Assembly: GCF_037991315.1 (NCBI RefSeq)
Contig: NZ_CP150300.1
Span: 3,410,001 to 3,474,000 of the forward strand
From: Paenibacillus sp. FSL H8-0079
GTDB lineage: Bacteria > Bacillota > Bacilli > Paenibacillales > Paenibacillaceae
DNA: 64,000 bases
Direction: 5' to 3'
The notes beneath the pieces were generated by a model, which had not been told where the DNA came from, did no database searches, and saw only the letters and a program-made list of their open reading frames with translations. This document shows, piece after piece, positions 56,290-64,000 of the stretch. A program made the translations under genes and the position numbers. Each line of letters opens with the position of its first letter. Positions within the stretch are counted from its first letter, which is position 1.

Positions 56290-57252
56290 ATTAACGAGAT
56301 CGTGCCCGCCAGATCCGCAAAAAAAACAAAAACAAAGATTCCCCAGCGAACTTCATTCAAAAAGGAACTGAAGAAAAGCTGGCCTTTGTATGTACTGTGT
56401 ATTCCCGCTTTTGTATTTGTCTGCATCTTTTCTTACGGCCCGATGGTAGGTTTGCTCATGGCATTTCAGGACTATAAACCATGGCTGGGTATCACAGGTT
56501 CACGGTGGATCGGGTTAGATAATTTCGAACGAATTTTCCAGTACAAAGAAGCCACACAAGCAATCGTCAATACGCTGATTATCGCCGTTTCTAAAATTAT
56601 CGTCGGTATTATCGTTCCGATCGTCATGGCTATTCTGCTGAGCGAGATCCGAAATATGGGCATTAAGAAAAGTGTTCAGACACTGGTGTATCTGCCGCAT
56701 TTCTTGTCCTGGGTTACGGTCGCGGGGTTGATGATCGACATTCTCGGATTAGACGGAGGAATCAATCACATCTTGACCCAGATTTTCGGGAATGATCCCA
56801 TTTACTTCTTGGGTGATCCTGATCTGTTTCGATTCACGGTTGTGATCAGCGATGTGTGGAAGAGCTTCGGCTTCGGTATGATTGTCTATCTGGCGACCAT
56901 TGCTGGGATCAATCCTTCTTATTACGAAGCAGCTGAGATCGACGGTGCCACACGCCGGCAGCAAATCCGATACGTCACCTTGCCTAGCATGTTGCCCATG
57001 ATTATCGTCATTTCTACACTGAGTCTGGGCAATATTCTGGACGCGGGCTTTGATCAGGTCTTCAATCTGTACAATCCGCTTGTCTACAGTACGGGAGATA
57101 TCATTGACACCTATGTCTATCGTTCGTCCTTGTTAAACGGGCAATACGGGTTCGGGACCGCAGTAGGACTGTTCAAATCGGGGATCAGTTTGATCTTGAT
57201 CGTTGTCTCTTACAGGCTGGCCTATAAATATGCCAATTACAAAATATTCTAA
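56290..57252 (+). CDS. ABC sugar importer permease, LplB type (probable ATT start)
   Basis: 320 residues from the proposed start, six membrane helices, coupling loop YYEAAEIDGATRRQQIRYVTLPSML (EAA motif). LplB/YtePlike proteins import complex polysaccharide fragments. The frame opens at TTG 56206, but the cre site lies within those first codons. The only strong ribosome site, AGGAGG at 56276-56281, is 8 nt before an ATT at 56290 in the right frame; the next standard start, GTG 56302, is 20 nt away. A rare ATT start (used by infC in E. coli) is thus favoured. Confidence 0.85.
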   Translation: MNEIVPARSAKKTKTKIPQRTSFKKELKKSWPLYVLCIPAFVFVCIFSYGPMVGLLMAFQDYKPWLGITGSRWIGLDNFERIFQYKEATQAIVNTLIIAVSKIIVGIIVPIVMAILLSEIRNMGIKKSVQTLVYLPHFLSWVTVAGLMIDILGLDGGINHILTQIFGNDPIYFLGDPDLFRFTVVISDVWKSFGFGMIVYLATIAGINPSYYEAAEIDGATRRQQIRYVTLPSMLPMIIVISTLSLGNILDAGFDQVFNLYNPLVYSTGDIIDTYVYRSSLLNGQYGFGTAVGLFKSGISLILIVVSYRLAYKYANYKIF

Positions 57253-57270
57253 CAAGGAGGGAGAGGGATC

Positions 57271-58140
57271 ATGTACCATAAGACGACAGGCTATAGAGTA
57301 TTCTCCTATTTTAATTACGCATTCATGATACTGGCGGGTCTGGCGTGTTTTCTTCCACTGCTTCATCTGTTGGCGCAATCGCTCAGCAGTAAAGCGGCCA
57401 TAAGCGGTAATATGGTTTCATTTTGGCCGGTCGGGTTCAACGTGGATGCCTATATCAAAACGTTCAACAATTCCAACTTTAATGGTGCCATGCTGACATC
57501 TATCATTCGAACCGTTTTGGGTACGACCATCAGCATGTTCATCCTTACCTGTGCAGGTTATGCCCTGTCCAAGGAATTCCGGGGACGCAACGTGCTCATG
57601 TGGTTTTTTATCTTTACGATGCTTTTCTCCGGGGGATTGATCCCTTCTTACATTTTGATCACCGCTCTTGGATTAAAGGATACAATATGGGCCCTTGTGC
57701 TGCCGGGAGCATTCGGTGCTTATAATCTGATTCTTCTCGTCAACTTCTTCAAAACAATTCCCAAAGCCTTGGAAGAAGCAGCATTCATTGACGGGGCGTC
57801 CTTTTTCGTAATCCTCAGCAAAATATATTTACCATTATCTCTGCCTGGTATCGCGACCGTATCCTTGTTCATTATGGTGGGGCACTGGAACTCCTGGTTT
57901 GACGGGATTTTGTACATGTCCGATGCGAGTAAATATCCGCTGGCTTCGTTCCTCCAGACCGTTGTTGTACAGAGCAATATGCAAAATATGGCGATGAGCC
58001 AGTCTGAAGTGGCAGCCATGTCTGAACAGAGCATCAAGGCAGCGCAAATTTTTGTCAGCACGCTACCGATCATTTTGGTCTATCCTTTTTTACAACGTTA
58101 TTTCGTAAAGGGAATTGTACTAGGCGCTGTCAAAGAATAA
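57271..58140 (+). CDS. ABC sugar importer permease, YtcP/LplC type
   Basis: 289 residues, six membrane helices. Coupling loop LEEAAFIDGASFFVILSKIYLPLSLP and the C-terminal QRYFVKGIVLGAVKE are hallmarks of the group. AAGGAGGGAG precedes the ATG. It pairs with the LplB-type permease 18 nt upstream. No ATPase gene is in the cluster, which is usual for these systems, as a shared MsmX-like ATPase serves them. Confidence 0.92.
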   Translation: MYHKTTGYRVFSYFNYAFMILAGLACFLPLLHLLAQSLSSKAAISGNMVSFWPVGFNVDAYIKTFNNSNFNGAMLTSIIRTVLGTTISMFILTCAGYALSKEFRGRNVLMWFFIFTMLFSGGLIPSYILITALGLKDTIWALVLPGAFGAYNLILLVNFFKTIPKALEEAAFIDGASFFVILSKIYLPLSLPGIATVSLFIMVGHWNSWFDGILYMSDASKYPLASFLQTVVVQSNMQNMAMSQSEVAAMSEQSIKAAQIFVSTLPIILVYPFLQRYFVKGIVLGAVKE

Positions 58141-58168
58141 TTAGGATGACGAAATTGGATCACTATAT

Positions 58169-58253
58169 GTTCAACTAAACATTTACACGATAACAGCGAT
58201 CGGAAGGTTGTTCTGTCATCGGAGTGCCAGTGTAAATATGCAATTAGTTGAAC
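58169..58253 (+). other. Large stem-loop between permease and binding-protein genes
   Basis: GTTCAACTAA (58169-58178) pairs with TTAGTTGAAC (58244-58253) and ATTTACAC (58181-58188) with GTGTAAAT (58230-58237), enclosing about 40 nt. There is no T run, so it is not a terminator. A role in mRNA processing or protection that raises the binding-protein level is plausible. Confidence 0.65.
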
Positions 58254-58298
58254 TTATATAGAAAACAAATTGAGTATGAGTGAAGGGGGCATGTTTCC

Positions 58299-59984
58299 AT
58301 GAAGAAAAGAACTGATTTATGGAAAATGGTAAGTATGGTTATGCTGTCGGCTGTTCTTGTGGCTGGCTGTAGCAAAGGGGAGAGTGCGTCCGAGACCGCA
58401 CCGGCATCGGTGCTTAAGGACGGAAAATATGATCCACCATTTACGATCACTATCGCCAAACAACAGGATGAAAATGCTGGAAAGTATATCAATGGTGAGA
58501 CGTTGAATGACAATGTATTGACCCGTTGGGGCGAAGAAAACCTGGGCATCAAAATCCAAACCACCCTGCTGGGAGGTGATGCTTCACAATATAATACCAA
58601 GCTACGGTTGGCGTTGACAGGTTCCGAGAAGTTGCCCGACGTTCTGCCCGTCTATGACACCATGCTGGTCAATGATCTGATCGATTCGGGGCAAGTCAAA
58701 GAGATAACGGAAGACATCTCAGCCTACATGCCTGACCGGATAAAAGAAATATACAAACAATACCCGACCACCTTCAATCCAGTGGTTAGAGAGGGTAAGG
58801 TCTACGGGATGGCGATTGCGCCGAATCTGACGGAAGGCGAAGTCATGTTGATCCGCCAGGACTGGTTGGACAAATTGAATTTGAAAGCGCCAACAACAAT
58901 TGAAGAGTTTGAGCAAGTCATCGCAGCGTTCACCAATGAGGACCCAGATGGGAACGGTAAGAAAGACACATACGGATTTACATTTTCGGGGAAAGATTCC
59001 TACAATACGGGCTGGGTCAGCGATCCGGTCATGATATTTAGCGCATACACGGGCAAGCACCTTCCAAGGCAATGGTATAACGAGAACGGCAAACTTACTT
59101 ATGGATCAGTGGCTGATGGCAACAAAGAGGCACTGGCCAAGTTACGAGATTGGTATGCGAAAGGGTACTTGAACAAAGAATTGGCCACCCAAGGCGCCTG
59201 GGACGCATTGTCCGATTTTACGGAGGGGAAAGCAGGCATTATCATTGGTCGTCCTTGGTTATACGACAGTGTGAAAGACGTAGAGAAAAATGTGGATGGT
59301 GCGAAAATTAGTGCTTATCCGACCATTCAAGGCGTGAACGGCGATAAGACCTATCAGTCTGCACAGTTGAACGATGGTGTGTTCATGTTTAACAAGGACT
59401 TTCAGAATATGGAAGCCTTCTTCCTCTACTACGATAAAATGTATGATGCGGCGTTCAGCACGGGAGATTTCAAATACGGTTACGCTCAGGGATATGATTA
59501 CGATATCGTCAACGACGAAGTCACTTTCGATCCAACAAAATTCAATACACCATTAGAGGCTGTGCAAGGCGTTGGCAAAATGGCATTTACCAAGAATACA
59601 CCGAGCGTGGACGGTCCCGGCCAATCATTCTATGATCTGGCGAACGGTGTCGAGGCCGATACGGGCGTCCTCATTCAAAGCGCTTCTAAGGATCAAACGA
59701 CTCAGGATGGATATCGGATTTCGTATGAAAACAGGGATGTTTTACTGCCAAATGAGTTTAACGGTCCACCAACGCCGACGATGCAAAATGTGTGGGAACA
59801 GTTGACCACCATGGAACAAGAGACTTTTACCAAAATCATATATGGCAATGAGCCACTTGAGGCATTTGATACCTTTGTGAAACAGTGGCACGAAAAAGGT
59901 GGAGATACCGTTATCGAAGAAGTTAACGATTGGTACAACCAAGCCAGTGAGACAGATGTAATGACACTGATGAATTTGAAATAA
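58299..59984 (+). CDS. ABC sugar importer binding lipoprotein, LipO type
   Basis: 561 residues, lipobox VAGC (Cys24). The large type-1 extracellular binding domain shows DKLNLKAPTTIEEFEQVIAAF, then NEDPDGNGKKDTYGFTFSG (a calcium-binding-like loop, DPDGNGKKD) and EKSADQGAYD-free, i.e. variable, central lobes. The C-terminal half is typical of LplA (YesO-related) proteins. GAAGGGGG lies before the ATG. It is probably made in excess of the permeases, with a stem-loop upstream. Confidence 0.9.
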   Translation: MKKRTDLWKMVSMVMLSAVLVAGCSKGESASETAPASVLKDGKYDPPFTITIAKQQDENAGKYINGETLNDNVLTRWGEENLGIKIQTTLLGGDASQYNTKLRLALTGSEKLPDVLPVYDTMLVNDLIDSGQVKEITEDISAYMPDRIKEIYKQYPTTFNPVVREGKVYGMAIAPNLTEGEVMLIRQDWLDKLNLKAPTTIEEFEQVIAAFTNEDPDGNGKKDTYGFTFSGKDSYNTGWVSDPVMIFSAYTGKHLPRQWYNENGKLTYGSVADGNKEALAKLRDWYAKGYLNKELATQGAWDALSDFTEGKAGIIIGRPWLYDSVKDVEKNVDGAKISAYPTIQGVNGDKTYQSAQLNDGVFMFNKDFQNMEAFFLYYDKMYDAAFSTGDFKYGYAQGYDYDIVNDEVTFDPTKFNTPLEAVQGVGKMAFTKNTPSVDGPGQSFYDLANGVEADTGVLIQSASKDQTTQDGYRISYENRDVLLPNEFNGPPTPTMQNVWEQLTTMEQETFTKIIYGNEPLEAFDTFVKQWHEKGGDTVIEEVNDWYNQASETDVMTLMNLK

Positions 59985-60004
59985 AGTCAAGTATCACCTG
60001 GATC

Positions 60005-60028
60005 AGCCTTCCGCCAACTGGAAGGTTG
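60005..60028 (+). other. Small hairpin before the GH43 gene
   Basis: CCTTCC and GGAAGG flank a 7-nt loop with a few more possible pairs. T residues after it are interrupted (TTGGTCTTCT), so it is at most a weak attenuator that would lower expression of the hydrolases. Confidence 0.4.
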
Positions 60029-60055
60029 GTCTTCTAAAAAAGGAGATGATGAGAC

Positions 60056-61771
60056 ATGATCAAAGGTAAATCGTGGATGGCTATCGTCATTGCATTGATG
60101 TTGTTAACAGCTCATTTAACGTCCTCAGTTCAAACCGTTCACGCTGCTGGTGAAGAGACCCATATTGCTGCAACACTGTTTGTGCTGAAGAATGAATCCG
60201 AAGTATCCAATGCCAAAATCCATTGGGCACCTGTCCAGGGAGCGACTGCATACGAGTTGTATAGATCCGAGAACAATGAGCCTTATCATTTATTACAGAA
60301 CCTAACCGGTACAACGACGGATGATTATGGCCTCAACATAGGTAGTACGTACAAATATCAAGTGAAGGCATATGGCGGAACTTCCTTGTTAACCTCCGCT
60401 GTCTCGCCAGAATATACCCCTTACAGCCTCCCAGAGAACCTTACAACTTTTGATAACACAACGCAATCAACGCTTATGCTCCCGAATGAACTTAAAGTGG
60501 GAGACACCTACTACAGATTCAATTTCGTGCAAAAGTCATCAGGCGGTTTTGGCGAAATGATTCAACAGACGTCAACGGATGACATCACATACGGTAACGA
60601 CAAAGTGGTCCTTTCCTACACGGATCATGCCGATTTGGCGAATTCTAAATTTGAAGGGATCAATATCCTATACCACGCGCCCACGAACAAATTCGTTTTT
60701 TGGGCTCACTATGAGAACAGTACAGACTACACGCTTGCGAGGGTATCAGTGGCTTCAGCCACGCCTGGAGAAGACTTTACATTTCACAAAAGCTTTCGGC
60801 CGGAAGGGAACCAATCCCGGGATATCTCCATTTTCAAAGATGATGATGATTCGGCATATCTGATCTCTACGGCTAATAATAATTCGGACACCATCTTATA
60901 TAAGTTAACCTCCGATTGGCTGGATGTGGATCATCAAGTTTCTGTTATTTATCAAAGTCAACATAGAGAACTGCCCAAGATGATCAAAAAAGATGGCATT
61001 TATTATTTGTTCTCTTCCCAAGCGGCAGGTTGGTATCCGAGTATCCCCCTGTATTCATCAGCAAATAGCATAGACGGAGATTGGTCTGAATTACGGACGA
61101 TTGGCAACACGTCAACCTTCTCCGCGCAATCGGGTTCCGTCATGCGGGTGAAGCCAGATACGGGCAACAACGTGGTTATGGTTGCGTATCGCTGGATGTT
61201 CGGCTGGGCAGGCACGCAAAATGGAACAACGGAGGAACGTTTGCTTCCCGTTTGGTTCTCCGATGGTTACGCATTTTATGATTATTTTGATCAAGTCCTG
61301 TACAACACGAGCGATGATGTCGTCGTTCCCGTTCAAAATGGGAAACTGCTATCACAAGGTAAACCTGCAACAGCACAAACGGCCTCTGGAACGAACCCGG
61401 CAAGTTATGCTAATGATGGTAACTATCAAACCGAATGGATCGGCACAGGCAGTTCCTGGCCACATTGGTGGAAGGTAGACCTCGGCTCCGTTCAACAGTT
61501 GAATAATGTGCAAATCTCCTGGTGGATGCAAAAAGGCTCCGAAGGTTTTTACAAATACAAAATTGAGACCAGCACGGATAATGTAAACTGGACCGTAGCA
61601 TTGGATCGAACCAATAATACATCTTACGGTTTCACATCAGATACGCTATCGAGCAATGCTGCGAGGTATGTACGAATTAATATGCAAAATGCGACGCTCC
61701 ACAACAACCCTAACAACTGGTACACCCCAAGGATATGGGAAGTGAAGGTATTTGGATCGGACACAAATTAA
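60056..61771 (+). CDS. Secreted GH43_24-like hydrolase with FN3-like and F5/8C domains
   Basis: 571 residues. Signal peptide 1-31 (cleavage near VHAAG). An FN3-like domain (about 35-115) is followed by a five-bladed GH43 domain (125-420) and a C-terminal F5/8-type C (CBM32-like) domain (430-571, with YQTEWIGTG and WWKVDLGSVQQL). Glu200 (FEGIN), Glu305 (HRELPK) and Gln358 (SAQSG) have the same spacing as Glu92, Glu198 and Gln251 in the next protein. A Glu/Glu/Gln set, without the usual Asp base, is known for exo-beta-1,3-galactanases of this subfamily. It acts outside the cell on bound polysaccharide. Confidence 0.85.
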   Translation: MIKGKSWMAIVIALMLLTAHLTSSVQTVHAAGEETHIAATLFVLKNESEVSNAKIHWAPVQGATAYELYRSENNEPYHLLQNLTGTTTDDYGLNIGSTYKYQVKAYGGTSLLTSAVSPEYTPYSLPENLTTFDNTTQSTLMLPNELKVGDTYYRFNFVQKSSGGFGEMIQQTSTDDITYGNDKVVLSYTDHADLANSKFEGINILYHAPTNKFVFWAHYENSTDYTLARVSVASATPGEDFTFHKSFRPEGNQSRDISIFKDDDDSAYLISTANNNSDTILYKLTSDWLDVDHQVSVIYQSQHRELPKMIKKDGIYYLFSSQAAGWYPSIPLYSSANSIDGDWSELRTIGNTSTFSAQSGSVMRVKPDTGNNVVMVAYRWMFGWAGTQNGTTEERLLPVWFSDGYAFYDYFDQVLYNTSDDVVVPVQNGKLLSQGKPATAQTASGTNPASYANDGNYQTEWIGTGSSWPHWWKVDLGSVQQLNNVQISWWMQKGSEGFYKYKIETSTDNVNWTVALDRTNNTSYGFTSDTLSSNAARYVRINMQNATLHNNPNNWYTPRIWEVKVFGSDTN

Positions 61772-61816
61772 CGATGTTATCAAACGTGAAATGATAAATA
61801 GAAGAGAGGTAACGGT

Positions 61817-62758
61817 GTGAACAATCAATTAACCAATGGTGGCATCTGGAATGATTTAAGCGGTAATCCAATCCATGCCCATGGTGGACATATGTTGTTT
61901 CATGACGATTATTATTATTGGTATGGCGAAGATCGGAGAGAGGATATATATATGAGTTGTTACCGTTCCAAAGATCTGTTCAACTGGGAGTTTCGAAATC
62001 ATATCCTGACGACGTCTACGCCAGCTGCACCCGTTCGAGTTCGGACAAATCTGGCATTAGTGAACGACAAAGGCGGAAAGGTGAATCTCGAACGGCCTAA
62101 AGTGCTTTTCAACACGTCGACAAAGAAGTTCGTCCTATGGGTTCATTATGAGAATGGTAATAATTACAACGATGCCGCATGCGCTATTGCCACATCTGAT
62201 TCTCCGGATAGCCATTTCACTTACCATGGCAGTTTTAATCCGTATGGGTATATGTCGCGAGACTGCACGCTCTTTCAGGATGATGACGGGACTGCATATT
62301 TTATTTCGGCTGCCAGAGACAATGCGGACCTTCACATCTACCGTCTGCAGGAAGATTACCTTAATGTCGAAAGTCTTGTCGGAAAGCTGTGGCAGGGGGA
62401 ATATCGAGAAGCGCCAACCGTCTTCAAGCGGAACGGGAAGTATTATATGGTGACCTCATTTTGCACGGGTTGGGCTCCCAATCAAGGGAAATACGCGATG
62501 GCTAATACGATGGATGGTCCATGGGGGATGCTCAGCGATTTTGGCGATGAAACGACGTATCGAACGCAACCAGCGTTTGTGCTGAAGCGATCAGAGGAGG
62601 AGTACCTGTACTTTTCGGATCGCTGGAACGGGTCGGATTACTTTCAGTCCAGCTATGTGGTACTACCCATTGCATTCAATGGGGAAATTCCGATTCTGAA
62701 TGATTATTCCACGTTATCTTTGAGAGAGGATACACATCTGATTCATTTTGAACGATAA
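61817..62758 (+). CDS. Cytoplasmic GH43_24-like exo-beta-1,3-galactanase candidate
   Basis: 313 residues, GTG start behind AGAGAGGTAA, no signal peptide. It is a single GH43 domain with the subfamily opening HAHGGHMLFHDDYYYWYGED, and Glu92 (LERPK), Glu198 (YREAP) and Gln251 (RTQPA), the probable acid and assisting residues. It lacks the accessory domains of its neighbour. It probably degrades imported galacto-oligosaccharides after the ABC uptake. The substrate is inferred from subfamily residues only. Confidence 0.85.
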   Translation: MNNQLTNGGIWNDLSGNPIHAHGGHMLFHDDYYYWYGEDRREDIYMSCYRSKDLFNWEFRNHILTTSTPAAPVRVRTNLALVNDKGGKVNLERPKVLFNTSTKKFVLWVHYENGNNYNDAACAIATSDSPDSHFTYHGSFNPYGYMSRDCTLFQDDDGTAYFISAARDNADLHIYRLQEDYLNVESLVGKLWQGEYREAPTVFKRNGKYYMVTSFCTGWAPNQGKYAMANTMDGPWGMLSDFGDETTYRTQPAFVLKRSEEEYLYFSDRWNGSDYFQSSYVVLPIAFNGEIPILNDYSTLSLREDTHLIHFER

Positions 62759-62784
62759 TTTGAACGATGAAGCGGCTAATGAGA

Positions 62785-62826
62785 AAAGACTTTGATCCTA
62801 CAGAAAATGCAGGTTCAAAGTCTTTC
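62785..62826. terminator. Intrinsic terminator between convergent genes
   Basis: AAGACTTTGA and TCAAAGTCTT form the stem, with CCT/AGG inside, around an AGAAAATGC loop. It follows the GH43 gene (+) by 27 nt and the DinB gene (-) by 11 nt. Confidence 0.85.
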
Positions 62827-62836
62827 TGTATGAATT

Positions 62837-63364
62837 TTATAATTTCACATCAAGCGAATAGCGATCTCGAAGCACTGAACAATGGTGGAGCTCATGTCCA
62901 ACCATAATAACGGCGATTGATCGAGCTGAAGCAGGATTATCACTGACGATCCCTCTACAGAGCCAAGCTTCCGGCGTGAGACGACGAAGCATAAGAATGG
63001 TTGAGCGGCGTGTGACGGCATATTCTTCGCTCAAATCGGCCAGAGTATACGCATTGAAAGGGTGGGTCTGCATAAGCACGTCCTGATCGTAGCCGGGATG
63101 ATTCGCTTGGTCACCTCGGGCGATACGAAGCAATCGGCTGCTCATGATGCGTTCGTTATCCAAGAGGTGGCCGATGACCTCTTTCACGCTCCATTTGCCT
63201 TCGGCGTAACGATAATTTGCTTGCTCCTCTGTCAATGAAGAAAGCAAATTTTGTACGATGTTGGCCTGCTGCTCCAACATTTCGATGATGTTCCCTTCAG
63301 GAACAAGCTGGATGTACCCTTCATAATAAGCTGCATATTCCTCTGTAGTTGGTCTTTCAACCAT
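62837..63364 (-). CDS. DinB-family protein (second)
   Basis: 175 residues with the DinB_2 fold: KWSVKEVIGHLLDNERIMSSRLLRIARGD (metal His in GHLLD) and MVGHELHHCSVLRDRY near the C-terminus, whose His pair completes the site. An in-frame ATG with GGAGGCAT upstream is used. Members of this type include bacillithiol-dependent transferases. It is unlike the DinB at 41481 in sequence and codon use. Single-gene unit. Confidence 0.88.
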   Translation of the reverse strand: MVERPTTEEYAAYYEGYIQLVPEGNIIEMLEQQANIVQNLLSSLTEEQANYRYAEGKWSVKEVIGHLLDNERIMSSRLLRIARGDQANHPGYDQDVLMQTHPFNAYTLADLSEEYAVTRRSTILMLRRLTPEAWLCRGIVSDNPASARSIAVIMVGHELHHCSVLRDRYSLDVKL

Positions 63365-63423
63365 AGTAATGCCTCCTTTGGGATTCGTAGATATGGAATA
63401 TATTGTAGCATATATCCTACAGC

Positions 63424-63468
63424 ATGAAATTAGCCCCTCCGCTTTATGAGCGGAAGGGCCGTTTCATG
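63424..63468 (-). terminator. Intrinsic terminator of the DinG-type helicase gene
   Basis: GCCCTTCCGCT and AGCGGAGGGGC arms (one mismatch) with outer ATGAAA/TTTCAT pairs, 41 nt past the helicase stop on the minus strand. It is nearly symmetrical and may also stop transcription from the other side. Confidence 0.75.
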
Positions 63469-63508
63469 TAATTTAGGCAGTTTTTCAAGGTTACGTGTTG
63501 TACCACTT

Positions 63509-64000
63509 CTAATCCGTACGTCGTATCCTTTTAGTTTGCACAAATTTCTCCAAAACCGCAAAATCCTCCGTCACTTTTTTGAACGGCAACGTTTCCAGCA
63601 CCTGTTCCCGATAACTCTTTTTTGCTGCTGCGCTGAGACGGGAGTCAAGTATGCTGAGTATGCCAAGGTCCGTTTCACTACGAATCAAGCGTCCAGTTCC
63701 TTGCCGTAACCGCAGAAGCATGTCCGGTACAAACACCTCCATGAACGGATTCTCCGTTACAGATGCCTTATATTCATAAACAGGATCCGATGGAACAGGG
63801 AAGGGCAGCCGGAAAATAATGACCTGTGACAGGTCAGACCCCTCGATATTTACGCCTTCCCAGAATACACCGGTACCCAGGAGTACACCTTTGCTTTTCC
63901 TGAATTCAGCGATGACACTATCCTGGGAAGATCCTTCTTTTTGAACATGGACTGGCCATGTGTATTCATTAGCCTTTGAAATCAACTTCTTGTGAATGTA
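63509..64000 (-). CDS. DinG/Rad3-type ATP-dependent helicase, C-terminus (partial)
   Basis: The frame is open at the right edge; 163 residues of the C-terminus remain. Helicase motif V appears in GVLLGTGVFWEGVNIEG and motif VI in MLLRLRQGTGRLIRSETDLG, both typical of the DinG/YoaA/YpvA group of superfamily 2 helicases. The iron-sulfur domain and motifs I-II lie beyond 64000. It unwinds DNA-RNA or forked DNA in repair. Confidence 0.88.
   Translation of the reverse strand, partial: YIHKKLISKANEYTWPVHVQKEGSSQDSVIAEFRKSKGVLLGTGVFWEGVNIEGSDLSQVIIFRLPFPVPSDPVYEYKASVTENPFMEVFVPDMLLRLRQGTGRLIRSETDLGILSILDSRLSAAAKKSYREQVLETLPFKKVTEDFAVLEKFVQTKRIRRTD

Overview
The window looks like a chromosomal segment of an endospore-forming, low-to-mid GC Gram-positive of the Paenibacillus type. 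Reasons: a complete spore-germinant receptor operon plus an extra germination permease, YesMN/LplABC-style sugar uptake with no dedicated ATPase, AGGAGG-type ribosome sites, PyrR and LicT attenuators, CcpA (cre) and Fur (7-1-7) boxes, and many carbohydrate-active enzymes. I saw no phage, IS element, CRISPR array, rRNA or tRNA. The genus is inferred from gene content, not measured.

Layout. 1-1409: 3' end of a ketopantoate-reductase-like gene and an unknown membrane protein. 1452-4343: two Fur-box genes for siderophore iron, a Btr-like AraC/binding-protein fusion and a FecB-like lipoprotein. 4542-7311: pyrimidine salvage codB-codA behind a PyrR attenuator. 7535-15043: a six-gene minus-strand operon (Fbp/Afu-type ABC importer, two HAD phosphatases, a metallo-beta-lactamase-fold hydrolase) divergent from a SorC-type regulator, perhaps for a phosphorylated sugar. 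15132-17344: orphan GerAB-type permease divergent from a WYL regulator. 17392-22067: electrophile/quinone-type stress module (MarR, old yellow enzyme, DoxX, pirin, second MarR, luciferase-like oxidoreductase). 22080-26650: beta-glucoside PTS operon (bglP-bglA-licT) with promoter, cre, RAT and terminator readable. 26682-29603: AraC regulator and GH127 arabinofuranosidase. 29724-30084: a decayed gene. 30319-32511: MFS exporter and TetR. 32716-36720: gerAA-AB-AC.

36759-44343 is a mixed stretch (GNAT, AraC, methionine aminopeptidase, DUF418, DinB, YcaQ-like glycosylase, a frameshifted small gene). 44575-52872 holds two NtaA/DmoA-type flavin monooxygenases. One is behind a Fur box with a FecB-like lipoprotein; the other ends a TetR-controlled SsuBACC-type ABC operon with a 26-bp operator over the presumed start site. 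I find this the most interesting block. 52992-62758 is a YesN/YesM two-component system divergent from an ABC importer and two GH43 proteins whose Glu/Glu/Gln residues suggest beta-1,3-galactan or type II arabinogalactan as substrate. The window closes with a DinB protein and the C-terminus of a DinG-type helicase.

Two families of near-identical intrinsic terminators recur (five and three copies). Several open frames begin inside a regulatory site (Fur box, PyrR terminator, cre, hairpin), so I moved their starts downstream, in one case to a rare ATT codon.
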